Under the pieces are notes generated by a model, which made no database searches, was not told the DNA's origin, and saw only the letters and a program-made list of their open reading frames with translations. The position numbers and the translations under genes were made by a program. A stretch of DNA of 64,000 bases. It comes from Pseudomonadota bacterium. Its GTDB lineage: Bacteria; Myxococcota_A; UBA796; SXON01. Within the stretch, counting starts at the first letter, position 1. The number at the start of each line of letters is the position of its first letter. Positions 35,443 through 43,974 of the stretch are shown here, in pieces. The stretch covers positions 251,206 to 315,205 of the forward strand of contig JAUXQH010000095.1 in the NCBI GenBank assembly GCA_030685065.1. The letters are read 5' to 3'.

Positions 35443-37770
35443 CTACCCGACCTTCCAGCCCCGGCCGGCGAGCGCGCCGCGCACGGCCTCCATCGCGGAG
35501 GCGCCTTCTTCCTGCGTGAGCGAGCGGTCACCCGCGTTGAAGACGAACCGGAGCGTGAGGCGCGCGCCGCTCTCCACCCCGCCGGCGGGGAGCTCGTAGA
35601 TGTCCACGACGCCGCTCGACAGCAGGTTCGTGGTGCGGGGCACCGCGCCGAGCACCGTGGCCACCTCGGTCTTCGGGGGCACGGTCACGTTCAGATCGAA
35701 CTCGACGGAGGGGAAGCGCGGCGGCGCCACGAACCGCACGGGCGCGGGCACGAGGCCGAAGAGCGCCTGCAGATCGACCGCGAAGGCGACGGGGGCCTCG
35801 CGGAGGCCGAAGGCACGCACGAGGCGGGGGTGGAGCTCGCCGGCGGAGGCCCAGCGGCCGGAAGGGCCGGCGTCACCGAGGGTGAAGCTGCGACCGGGAT
35901 GAAAAGCGGGCTCGCCCTCTTGGCCGGGCAGCGGGCGTTGGAGCTCCAAGGAGGCCCCCGACGCGGCGCCGAACGCGAGGAGCACGTCGCGAACGGCCAG
36001 GAGCGGCTCGCCCATCGCGATGCCGGCGAGGTGAGCGCGCTCCACCAGGGCGCCGTCCGCGCCACGGCTCCAGACCTTCCCCACTTCGAAGATCCCGAAG
36101 CGCGTGAGCTCCTTTCGGTTCTGCACGGCCGCCTCGACCAGGGCCGGGAGCACGCTCGGCCGGAAGTAGACCAGGTTCTCGGCCAGCGGATTGATGAGCT
36201 TCACCAGCCCCGCCGCGTCGTAGCCGAAGCGCTCGACCTCGGCGTCGCCGATCCAGACGGGAAGGTACACCTCGTCCCACCCGGCGGCGGTGAGGACGCG
36301 GCGCGCGCGCCGGGCCACGACCACGCTCGGGTTGGCGCGGGGATTCTGGAGCTCGACTCGCGGCGCCTCGGCGCGCACGTGGTCGTAGCCGAACACGCGG
36401 CCCACCTCCTCGATGAGATCCTCGAAGATCCGCAGGTCCGGCCGGAACTCCGGAGGGTAGGCCACGCCCCCCTCGAGCGTGGCGCCCGCCGCGGTGAGGA
36501 TGCGGTCGATCTCGGTGTCCGGCACGTCCATGCCGAGGCGCGATCGGATGCGCGCGCGGTCCACCCGGATCCCGGCCGCCGGCGGCGGCGCCTCGCCCAC
36601 CTCGGTCAGGGAGACGGGGGTGGCGCCCGCCACCTCGCCGAGGAGCCAGGCGAGCCGCGCGGCGCCACGATGGAGGCCCCCGAAGGGGAGCCCCTTCTCG
36701 AAGCGCAAGGAGGCCTCGCTGCGGAGGGCGAGGCGACGCGACGCGCGGCGCACCGCCGCCATGTCGAACGCCGCGGACTCGATGAGCACGTCCGTCGTGC
36801 CCGCGTCCACCTCGCTCGTCGCGTCACCCATCACGCCCGCGATCGCGACGGGGCGCTCGCCGTCACACACCAGCAGGCACTCGTCGGTCAAGCTCCGCTC
36901 GACCGCGTCGAGCGTGGTGATCTTCTCGCCCGGCTCGGCCATGCGGAGCACGATGGCGCCGCTGTGGAGCCGCTTCGCATCGAACGTGTGGAGCGGCTGG
37001 CCGAGCTCGAACATCGCGAGGTTCGCGGCGTCGACGACGTTGTTGATGGGCCGCATGCCGAGCTTGCGGACGACGTTCTGGAGCCACTGGGGAGAGGGCC
37101 CCACCTTCACCCCGGTCATCGCGACGGCGAGGTAGCCGCGGGCGCGCGGCGTGCGGAGCTCGATGCGGGGCGTGGACGCGCGCGGAAGCGTGGCGAGGTC
37201 GAGCGCGGCGGGATGGAGGACGGCGTGGCTCCAGATCGCGGCGGCGTCGCGCGCCATGCCGAGGAGCGAGTAGAGATCGGGCCGGTTGGGCTCCAGATCG
37301 AATTCGAGCACGACGTCGTCGAGCTCGAGCGCGTCCCACGCGTTGGCGTCGAGCGCGGTGTCCGGCCCAAAACCGAGCGGCCGCGCCGCGTCCTTGCCGA
37401 TCCCGAGCATGGCCTCGCTGACGAGGGCGCCGTCGCTCGCCATCCCGGCGACCGGCTTCTCGTCGATCGCCGTCCCGTCCGGAAGGGCGCGCCCGGCGAG
37501 CACCGCCGCGTAGCGTCCGCCCGCCTCGACCCCGAAGCGGTCCCCGACCACGATGTGATGGCCCCCGACCATCTCCCAGCGCGTGTGCTCGCCCTGGCGC
37601 TGCACGGGGCGCACGGCCTCCACGATCGACACACCCGCGAACGCGGCGCGCGCGGGGAAGCGGATCACGTGCTCCACCTCGCTCACCCGAGCGTTCATCG
37701 TGTGGACGAGGGAGTCGAGGTCGGCCGGGAGGGGGACCAGCTTTCGGAGGACGGACACCGGGACGCGCAT
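35443..37770 (-). CDS. pheT: Phenylalanyl-tRNA synthetase beta subunit
   Basis: 775 residues. It has the usual order: tRNA-binding EMAP-like domain (about 40-150), B3/B4 editing domain (about 200-400, PQWLQNVVRKLGMRPINNVVD), B5 (about 400-470, with PEFRPDLRIFEDLIEEVGR), catalytic-like core, and the ferredoxin-fold anticodon-binding C-terminus (PRFPSVEFDLNV... TLRFVFNAGDRSLT). It should pair with PheS for an alpha2beta2 enzyme. pheS is not next to it in the window: the upstream gene is an SRPBCC protein. A TAGACG box lies six bases before the ATG. Confidence 0.95.
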   Translation of the reverse strand: MRVPVSVLRKLVPLPADLDSLVHTMNARVSEVEHVIRFPARAAFAGVSIVEAVRPVQRQGEHTRWEMVGGHHIVVGDRFGVEAGGRYAAVLAGRALPDGTAIDEKPVAGMASDGALVSEAMLGIGKDAARPLGFGPDTALDANAWDALELDDVVLEFDLEPNRPDLYSLLGMARDAAAIWSHAVLHPAALDLATLPRASTPRIELRTPRARGYLAVAMTGVKVGPSPQWLQNVVRKLGMRPINNVVDAANLAMFELGQPLHTFDAKRLHSGAIVLRMAEPGEKITTLDAVERSLTDECLLVCDGERPVAIAGVMGDATSEVDAGTTDVLIESAAFDMAAVRRASRRLALRSEASLRFEKGLPFGGLHRGAARLAWLLGEVAGATPVSLTEVGEAPPPAAGIRVDRARIRSRLGMDVPDTEIDRILTAAGATLEGGVAYPPEFRPDLRIFEDLIEEVGRVFGYDHVRAEAPRVELQNPRANPSVVVARRARRVLTAAGWDEVYLPVWIGDAEVERFGYDAAGLVKLINPLAENLVYFRPSVLPALVEAAVQNRKELTRFGIFEVGKVWSRGADGALVERAHLAGIAMGEPLLAVRDVLLAFGAASGASLELQRPLPGQEGEPAFHPGRSFTLGDAGPSGRWASAGELHPRLVRAFGLREAPVAFAVDLQALFGLVPAPVRFVAPPRFPSVEFDLNVTVPPKTEVATVLGAVPRTTNLLSSGVVDIYELPAGGVESGARLTLRFVFNAGDRSLTQEEGASAMEAVRGALAGRGWKVG

Positions 37771-37776
37771 GGGCGG

Positions 37777-37782
37777 CGTCTA
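37777..37782 (-). promoter_or_regulatory. -10-like TAGACG box before pheT
   Basis: TAGACG, six bases, then the ATG of pheT. It suggests pheT has its own leaderless promoter, independent of pheS. Confidence 0.5.
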
Positions 37783-37856
37783 TCCGGTGGGAGGGGCGTC
37801 GCGCCCGCCCGATCCGCGCCGCGGCCGGGCCGCGGATCGCGCGGAAGGGTGTCCGG

Positions 37857-38369
37857 CTACGCCGCCTCTTCCTCGACGAGCACGCGGAGCACCGAGATCG
37901 CCGTCGCCTGCGGATCCGTCGGCAGGCGCTTCGCCGCGACGGTGTGGCGATGCTGGAACAGCCGCTGCGTCGCGATCGCGAACCACTTCTGCGCCGGTGA
38001 GGTGCTGGTGAACGTGACCGAGTCGATGTACCGGCAGCCATCCGGCGTCACCTCGAACAGGTGATCGTGCTCGAACCGGGAGTACAGCGCGTTCGTGGAG
38101 GTGTCCCGGAACGACTCGTGCAACACGGCCGACTCGAGCCGCGCGGGCCACGCGATCGGGAGGACGCGCCCGATCCGCAAGGTGCACGGGAGGTCGACGG
38201 GCGCGGCTCCGCCGAGCGCGCGCGCGAGCTCATCGCCCTTGGGCAGGCAGAACGACATCCACGGGCGGAACTCCGCCTCGATCGCGGCGGCGTCGGTCTT
38301 GAGCGCCCACACGTCTTCGCGGGGGGCGAGGAAGCGAGTCCAAACGCGGAGCTGGAAGGTCGTTGCCAT
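37857..38369 (-). CDS. SRPBCC (START-like) superfamily protein
   Basis: 170 residues starting MATTFQLRVWTRF. The helix-grip pattern is clear: the start strand, APREDVWALKTDAAAIEAEFRPWM, a middle VLHESFRDTSTNALYSRFEHDHLFEV, the strand TPDGCRYIDSVTFTS, and the long C-terminal helix KWFAIATQRLFQHRHTVAAK. Such proteins bind hydrophobic ligands in the cytoplasm; the ligand is unknown. The ATG at 38369 has a TACACG box seven bases upstream. It diverges from the CotH-like operon across 62 bases that contain both boxes. Confidence 0.85.
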   Translation of the reverse strand: MATTFQLRVWTRFLAPREDVWALKTDAAAIEAEFRPWMSFCLPKGDELARALGGAAPVDLPCTLRIGRVLPIAWPARLESAVLHESFRDTSTNALYSRFEHDHLFEVTPDGCRYIDSVTFTSTSPAQKWFAIATQRLFQHRHTVAAKRLPTDPQATAISVLRVLVEEEAA

Positions 38370-38376
38370 GGCGGGC

Positions 38377-38382
38377 CGTGTA
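38377..38382 (-). promoter_or_regulatory. -10-like TACACG box, leaderless geometry
   Basis: TACACG on the minus strand, seven bases before the SRPBCC start. It is in a divergent intergenic gap with the TATCCT box for the CotH gene. Confidence 0.4.
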
Positions 38383-38419
38383 TCGCACCTCGTGGGGTTC
38401 GACCCGGGCAAGGTCGGGC

Positions 38420-38425
38420 TATCCT
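38420..38425 (+). promoter_or_regulatory. -10-like TATCCT box, leaderless geometry
   Basis: TATCCT (4 of 6 to TATAAT), six bases, then the ATG at 38432. If this is the -10 element, transcription starts at the A of the ATG. Confidence 0.5.
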
Positions 38426-38431
38426 GTGGAG

Positions 38432-39733
38432 ATGCTTCTGAGCCTCGCCCTTGCGTGCGCCCCGACCGGGCTCGAGGTCGGCGGCGGTCCGGCCGACCGG
38501 CCGCCGCGCGAGGACACCGATCCGGCGGACACGGATGCGACCGACACCGATCCGACCGACACCGATCCGGCGGACACCGGTTCGGAGACCGGGTTCGAGC
38601 ACGTCCCCGACGACACCGGGACGACCGACACCGGCGAGAAAATCGAGGCCGACGACACGCGCATCTTCAACCTCGACGCCATCCACACCGTCGCGATCAC
38701 CCTGCCCGCCGACGGGCGCCGCGCCCTGGCGGCCGACCCGTACACCTACGTGGCCGCCGACGTGTCGTTCGACGGCGCGTCGTTCCCGAACGTGGGCGTT
38801 CGTATCAAAGGGCGGCTCGGCTCCTACCGCACCCTCGATCAGAAGGCTGGCTTCAAGGTCGACTTCCTGGAGTTCGGGGAGGCCACCAAGCTCGAGGGGC
38901 TGGAGAAGATCAACCTGAACAACATGGTGCAGGACTGCGCCAAGGTGCACGAGTACGCGGCCTACGGCGTCAGCCGGATGCTCGACATCCCGGCGCCGCG
39001 CGTCGCCTATGCCCGCGTGACTGTCGACGGCGAGGACTTCGGCGTCTACAGCCTCGTCGAAGACTACGACGACGAGTTCCTGCAGAAGAACTTCAGCGAT
39101 CCGACCGGCAACCTCTACGACGGCGACTATTACCTCTGGCCGAACGGTAGCTACACCCTCGTCGACTTCACCGACGCGGGGCAGCCCTACTTCCAGCTGG
39201 ACGAGGGCGCCGACGTGGCGCTGTCGGACGTGTCCGCCATCACCGACGCGCTCCGGGCGGGCGGTACGTTCGTGGACAGCCTGGACACGCTGGTCGATCG
39301 GGACCAACACGCGGCGTTCATCGCCTTTTCCGCGTGGATCGGCCACTACAACAGCTACACCTACTACAGCAACAACTACCGGGTCTACTTCGACCCCGCG
39401 CGCGGCGGGAAGGCCGTGTTCCTGCCGTGGGATCCGGATTGGGCGTTCTACAGCGCTACGGCGGTGACGGCGTTCTACGGCGCCATCTCCGGCAAGTGCT
39501 ACGCCGACCCCGCCTGCAACGCGCGCATCCACACCACCCTCGACACCCTGGACACCACGCTGCCCGGCTCGGCGCTCGAGAGCGAGATCCAAGCCGCCAT
39601 CACGCTCCTCCAGCCCTCCCTGATGGAGGATCCGCGGATGGAGGACACGATGCGCGCCGTCCGCGTTTGCCAGGCCGATCTGTTCAGCTGGTTCGACCGG
39701 CGTGGCGGCGAGCTCGACGCCGCCGGCCTCTGA
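38432..39733 (+). CDS. CotH kinase-like lipoprotein
   Basis: 433 residues. MLLSLALAC gives a lipid Cys9. A Thr/Asp linker (see the repeat at 38513) precedes a CotH domain at about 85-420: VRIKGRLGSYR (the KG..S-like entry), QKAGFKVDF, KINLNNM, DFGVYSLVEDYDDEFL and FLPWDPDWAF near 330. CotH proteins are atypical protein kinases in spore coats and in bacterial surface or T2SS systems. Here it is exported and lipid-anchored, so ATP access is a problem and a non-kinase role is possible. It heads a five-gene operon that runs to 43860. Confidence 0.88.
   Translation: MLLSLALACAPTGLEVGGGPADRPPREDTDPADTDATDTDPTDTDPADTGSETGFEHVPDDTGTTDTGEKIEADDTRIFNLDAIHTVAITLPADGRRALAADPYTYVAADVSFDGASFPNVGVRIKGRLGSYRTLDQKAGFKVDFLEFGEATKLEGLEKINLNNMVQDCAKVHEYAAYGVSRMLDIPAPRVAYARVTVDGEDFGVYSLVEDYDDEFLQKNFSDPTGNLYDGDYYLWPNGSYTLVDFTDAGQPYFQLDEGADVALSDVSAITDALRAGGTFVDSLDTLVDRDQHAAFIAFSAWIGHYNSYTYYSNNYRVYFDPARGGKAVFLPWDPDWAFYSATAVTAFYGAISGKCYADPACNARIHTTLDTLDTTLPGSALESEIQAAITLLQPSLMEDPRMEDTMRAVRVCQADLFSWFDRRGGELDAAGL
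38513..38572 (+). repeat. 15-bp tandem repeat encoding DTDPA/DTDPT
   Basis: Four units of 15 bp (GACACCGATCCGGCG with small changes), in frame, encode the linker between the lipid anchor and the CotH domain. A fifth partial unit follows. Copy-number change would lengthen the linker without frameshift. Confidence 0.75.
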
Positions 39734-39774
39734 AGTCCACCAACCCGCACACGCTCAGGGTATCTCCCACCCCC

Positions 39775-40626
39775 ATGGTCTTCGTCCTCCTCCTCGCCTG
39801 CGCCCCCACGGCCTCCACGCCGGACGCGCCGGACGTGGCGGACGTCCCCGAGGGCGCGGACCTCGGCATCCCCGACCTCGCGTCCGAGCCCCTCACGCCC
39901 GACTGGGCTCCGGAAGAGGCGATCGCCGCCATCGAGGCCGCGCTCGCGGGCTCCTTTCCCTCGCCCCTCCGGGTGCGCGGCGCGCTCAACGACTGGTTCC
40001 GCCACGGCGACGGCGGCTGCCCCGGCCCGGGCACCTTCATGTCGGGCCCGAGCTTCGAGGGGTGCACGTCGGAGGAGGGCTGGTACTACCTCGGCGTGGG
40101 GGGGTACAGCGAGACCTTCGCGGACGACGAGGCGGGCCCCTTCGTCGAGCTCAACATGATGGGGGACCTCACGATGGTCGCGCCCCTGGGCGAGACGATC
40201 GACGTGGGCGGGCACTGGATCATCCGGCTGCGCGAGGGGCCTGCCTCCTGGAGCGCCGTCCTCAACGGCTCGTGGCATGAGCCCATGTCCGACGCCGACT
40301 GGCTGGCCACCGGCATCAGCGCCTGGCTCAACTACGACGGCACGGACGGGCTGGATGGCCGGCGCGCCGCGCTCGAAGGCGCGCTGACCCTCCGGGGGAC
40401 CACGCTGGTCTTCCACGCGGTGTCGCTCGGCGCCGACGGCTGCGGGAGCGTCCCCACCGGAGAGGTGGACGTGCGCGATCCCGGCGGCGGCACCTGGTCG
40501 GTCGACTTCGGGGACACGTGCACGCCCTGCGGCGTGGTGCGGTTCGAAGGACTCCCCGTCGAGACGGACGCGTGTCTTGCCCTCGACGGCCTGGTCGACC
40601 GCCTGGTCGAAGCGTCGACGCCGTGA
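39775..40626 (+). CDS. Lipoprotein of unknown function in the CotH operon
   Basis: 283 residues. MVFVLLLAC places the lipid Cys at 9, after which come Pro/Asp-rich residues. The main domain has many Trp, Gly and Asp residues (WYYLGVGGYSETF, GHWIIRLREGPASWSAVLNGSW) and a C-terminal cysteine group (CGSVPTG; DTCTPCG). The pattern fits a beta-sandwich carbohydrate- or lipid-binding domain; I do not recognise it. The stop overlaps the next start (GTGA). It follows the CotH gene after 41 bases. Confidence 0.75.
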   Translation: MVFVLLLACAPTASTPDAPDVADVPEGADLGIPDLASEPLTPDWAPEEAIAAIEAALAGSFPSPLRVRGALNDWFRHGDGGCPGPGTFMSGPSFEGCTSEEGWYYLGVGGYSETFADDEAGPFVELNMMGDLTMVAPLGETIDVGGHWIIRLREGPASWSAVLNGSWHEPMSDADWLATGISAWLNYDGTDGLDGRRAALEGALTLRGTTLVFHAVSLGADGCGSVPTGEVDVRDPGGGTWSVDFGDTCTPCGVVRFEGLPVETDACLALDGLVDRLVEASTP

Positions 40627-42224
40627 TCCTCCTCCTGCTCTCGTGCGTGGGGACCAAACCGCCGGCCGACGTTCCGACCGAGGACACGCTCGTCCCGCTG
40701 GAGGCCGGCCGCCTGCTGCGACGGATGAGCCTGGACCTCCGCGGCGTCACGCCCTCCACCGAGGAGCTCGCCGCCGTCGAGGCCGACCCCGCCGCCCTCG
40801 ACCGCTACCGGGACGCCTTCCTCGACGATCCGCGGCTCGAGGGCCGCCTCCTCGCGTTCTGGGCGGAGCGCTACCGCACGCGGATCGACGAGTTCCAGGT
40901 GCGCTACTACGACTACCAGCTGCCCGCCGAGCAGGAGTGTGACTTCGAGCTCTCGGTCGGGGAGGAGCCGCTGCGCCTCGTCGCGCACGTCACCATGGAG
41001 GACCGCCCCTGGTCCGAAGTCGTGACCGCCGACTACACGATGGCCAACGAGCTGCTCGGTGGTCTCTGGCCGATCGAGTACCCCGAGGGCGCGACGGGGT
41101 GGCAAGAATCGACCTACACGGACGGCCGCCCCGCGAACGGGGTGTTGTCCACCAACGGGTTGTGGCTGCGCTACTACACCTCCCAATCCAACGCGAACCG
41201 CTCGCGCGCCGCGGCGCTGGCCGACCTGTTGTTGTGCGTGGACTACCTGGAGCGGCCCGTCTCCTTCTCGTCGTCGCCCTCGCTCGTCGACACCGACGCG
41301 ACCGCCACGGCGCTGCGGACGGACGACGCCTGCCTTGCCTGCCACGCGTCCATCGAGCCCTTGGCCGCGACCTTGTTCGGCTACTACCCGGCCATCGACT
41401 ACAACCGCCTGGAGCTGGTGAACTACCACCCCGAGCGCGAGTCCCTCGGGCCCGAGCTGCTCGGGGTGCCGATGGGCTACTTTGGCATCCCGCTCGAATC
41501 ACCGAGCGATCTCGGCCCGCAGATCGCGGCGGATCCCCGCTTCTACACGTGCGCGGTCGAGACGATGGCGGGGATGTTGTGGCGGCGGACGGTCGCGGTG
41601 GACGAGTACGCCACCATCGCCGCGCTCGAGGAAGAATTCGCGGCGGGAGATTGGCGGGCGCGTTCGCTGCTCCGCGCGGTGACGGACACGCCCCAGTACC
41701 GGGCCGGCACGTTGGCAGAGAGCGCGGACGCCACGGTCGAAGCGCGTGAACGCACGGTTCGCATGCTCGGCCCCGACGCGCTCGCGAGCGCCGTCTCGGA
41801 TCTGACCGGCTTCACGTGGCGATACAACGGCTGCGACCAGCTCGGAAACGACGACTACGGCTACCGCGTACTCGCGGGCGGAGTGGACGGCGAGCAGGTG
41901 ACGCGATCCCAGCAGGATCCGAGCCTGACCTGGGCGCTGGTGGTCCAGCGGCTTGCCCAGGGCGGCGCGGTCACCGCGGTGCAGCGCGAATTGGTCGAGG
42001 GGGGAGAGCGGCGCCTCTTCGCGGTCACGCTCGACACCCTCCCGACCGACCCGGCGTTCACCGAGCAGCTCGACACCCTCTACCTCCGCCTGTTCGCGCG
42101 CCGCCCCACCGCGGAGGAGCGCGCCGCCGACATCGCCACGTGGGAGGCCGCGGGTGACCCGATGACGGGCTGGACCGCGCTCCTGACCATCCTCTTGCGC
42201 GATCCGGAGTTCGTTACCGGATGA
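40623..42224 (+). CDS. DUF1549/DUF1553-type lipoprotein with c-haem motif
   Basis: 533 residues, start GTG at 40623 (MILLLLSC, Cys8). The N-terminal RMSLDLRGVTPSTEEL is DUF1549-like, as in planctomycetal PSD1 cytochrome proteins. The middle has a single CxxCH (CLACHASIEPLA near residue 235). The C-terminal RLFARRPTAEERAADIATW...DPEFV is the DUF1553 ending. Such proteins form a periplasmic or surface complex with DUF1501 partners, and the haem suggests electron transfer. It is coupled to both neighbours (GTGA at the start, ATGA at the end). Confidence 0.85.
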   Translation: MILLLLSCVGTKPPADVPTEDTLVPLEAGRLLRRMSLDLRGVTPSTEELAAVEADPAALDRYRDAFLDDPRLEGRLLAFWAERYRTRIDEFQVRYYDYQLPAEQECDFELSVGEEPLRLVAHVTMEDRPWSEVVTADYTMANELLGGLWPIEYPEGATGWQESTYTDGRPANGVLSTNGLWLRYYTSQSNANRSRAAALADLLLCVDYLERPVSFSSSPSLVDTDATATALRTDDACLACHASIEPLAATLFGYYPAIDYNRLELVNYHPERESLGPELLGVPMGYFGIPLESPSDLGPQIAADPRFYTCAVETMAGMLWRRTVAVDEYATIAALEEEFAAGDWRARSLLRAVTDTPQYRAGTLAESADATVEARERTVRMLGPDALASAVSDLTGFTWRYNGCDQLGNDDYGYRVLAGGVDGEQVTRSQQDPSLTWALVVQRLAQGGAVTAVQRELVEGGERRLFAVTLDTLPTDPAFTEQLDTLYLRLFARRPTAEERAADIATWEAAGDPMTGWTALLTILLRDPEFVTG

Positions 42225-43537
42225 CACGCCCCTCTCACCCACGCCCCTCGCACGGCGGGCTCTCCCGGCGCTCTTTGCTCCAGCTCTCCGCGCTCGGCCT
42301 CGCGAGCGGCGGGCTGTTCCTGCCGAGCCGCGTGGCCTCGGCGGCGGGCCCCGAGCGCCGGTTCCTGTTCGTGCTCGCGAAGGGTGGGTGGGACACGACG
42401 TTCGTGTTCACCCCGAGCCAGCACAACGCGCTGGTCAGCTGCGAGCCCGACGCCGACGTAGCCCAAGAGGGCGGTGTCACCTTCGTGGACCACGCCAGCC
42501 GGCCGGCCGTGCGCACCTTCTTCGAGCGCTGGGCGCCGAGCGCGGCGGTGCTCAACGGCATCGAGGTCCGCTCGGTCACCCACGACCGGTGCCAGCGAAT
42601 CCTGATGACCGGCAGCGCGGCCGCCGGACATGACGACTGGGCCGCCACCATCGCGGCGCGGTCCACCCAGGATCCGCTGCTTCCGCACCTCGTCGTATAC
42701 GGCCCCGCCTATACCGCGCAGTACACCGACCGCGTCGTGCGCGTCGGCAGCAACGGCCAGCTCCGCGACCTGCTCGACGGGACGGCGCTCGCCCAGTCCG
42801 GGGTGCCGACCGTGGCGTACCCGGGCGACCTGGACGCCCTGGTGGACGCGCGGGTGCGCGGCCGAACCGCCGCGTGGGCCGCGGGCGCCGGGCGCGGGCA
42901 CGGCGCCGCCGTGGGCCAGGGCTACGCGCGCGCGCTCGACACCCTCGGCCAGATGGACGCGATCGCCGGGCGGGTTTCCCTCGCCCCCGAAGACGCCGGA
43001 TGCGCCCGTGACCTGGCCGCCGACGCCGCGGCCGCCTTCGATTGTTTCGCGCTCGGGCTCTCCCGGTGCGCGCTCATCGAGGATGACGGTTGGTGCTCCA
43101 CCGGGTGGGACACCCACTCGGGCAACGACATGCAGGCCACCCACTACGAGCTCCTGTTCGGCTACCTCACCCAGCTCATGGACGACCTCGCGACGCGCAC
43201 CTCGGTCACCGGCGGCGCCCTGATCGACGAGGTGACAGTGGTGGTCATGTCCGAGATGGGCCGCCACCCGCAGCTGAACACGACCGGCGGCAAGGACCAC
43301 TGGACGTACACCTCCGCGATGCTGCTCGGCGCCGGCGTGCGGGGTGGGCAGGTGATCGGCCAGATGAACACCGACTTCCAGGGCCTGCCCATCGATCTCG
43401 GCACCGGCGAGCCGACCGACGCGGGCACCGGCCTGTTGCCGAGCCACCTCGGCGCGACGCTGCTGGCGCTCGCGGACATCGATCCCGGCGAGGTCATCAC
43501 GGACGGCGCCCAGCCGATCGACGCCGTGATCGCATGA
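42221..43537 (+). CDS. Tat-exported DUF1501 protein
   Basis: 438 residues. The N-terminus LSRRSLLQLSALGLASGG is a Tat signal with twin arginine. The body is DUF1501, an alkaline-phosphatase-like fold: GGWDTTFVF, GWDTHSGNDMQ, VVVMSEMGRHPQLN and GGKDHWTYTSAMLLGAGVRGG. The GWDTH and SEMGR motifs are the family's signatures. The enzyme activity has not been established. Tat export implies a folded, metal-loaded protein. Coupled to the DUF1549/1553 gene and to the cytochrome gene by ATGA overlaps on both sides. Confidence 0.93.
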   Translation: MTRPSHPRPSHGGLSRRSLLQLSALGLASGGLFLPSRVASAAGPERRFLFVLAKGGWDTTFVFTPSQHNALVSCEPDADVAQEGGVTFVDHASRPAVRTFFERWAPSAAVLNGIEVRSVTHDRCQRILMTGSAAAGHDDWAATIAARSTQDPLLPHLVVYGPAYTAQYTDRVVRVGSNGQLRDLLDGTALAQSGVPTVAYPGDLDALVDARVRGRTAAWAAGAGRGHGAAVGQGYARALDTLGQMDAIAGRVSLAPEDAGCARDLAADAAAAFDCFALGLSRCALIEDDGWCSTGWDTHSGNDMQATHYELLFGYLTQLMDDLATRTSVTGGALIDEVTVVVMSEMGRHPQLNTTGGKDHWTYTSAMLLGAGVRGGQVIGQMNTDFQGLPIDLGTGEPTDAGTGLLPSHLGATLLALADIDPGEVITDGAQPIDAVIA

Positions 43538-43860
43538 TCCTCTTCCTGCTCGCCTGCGGCACGGAGCCCGCGGACACCGCAGCCTCGGACAGCGGGACCT
43601 GCGAGACAGCCGTGACCTGGCAGAACTTCGCCCAGGGCTACTTCGCGTCCTACTGCCAGTCCTGCCACGCCAGCACCACGCCGGATCGCCATGGCGCTCC
43701 GGAGGGGGTTGACTTCGCCACCGAGGCGGAAACCCGCGAGCAGGCGGCCGCCGTGCGCCGCACCGTCCTCACGAATTCCACGATGCCCCCGGGCGGCGGC
43801 CTCCTGGAAGATGACGTGGCGCTGCTGACCGAGTGGCTGGACTGCGCGCCCGCGCGCTGA
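43534..43860 (+). CDS. Mono-haem cytochrome c lipoprotein
   Basis: 108 residues. MILFLLAC gives a lipid Cys at 8. One CxxCH (CQSCHAS near residue 40) and a candidate axial Met in NSTMPPGGG (near 82) mark a small class I cytochrome c. It ends the operon, coupled to the DUF1501 gene. It may accept electrons for or from the haem protein of the preceding gene; this is inference from gene order. Confidence 0.85.
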   Translation: MILFLLACGTEPADTAASDSGTCETAVTWQNFAQGYFASYCQSCHASTTPDRHGAPEGVDFATEAETREQAAAVRRTVLTNSTMPPGGGLLEDDVALLTEWLDCAPAR

Positions 43861-43974
43861 TCGTAGACGGTCCTACCCCCGCCGCCCGGCCGTGCGTAAG
43901 GGGAGCGTAAGCTAGAGCTGGCGGTTCGCCCCGCCCCGCTCTGGTACATTTCCCCCCCCACCCCGGTGTCGTCC

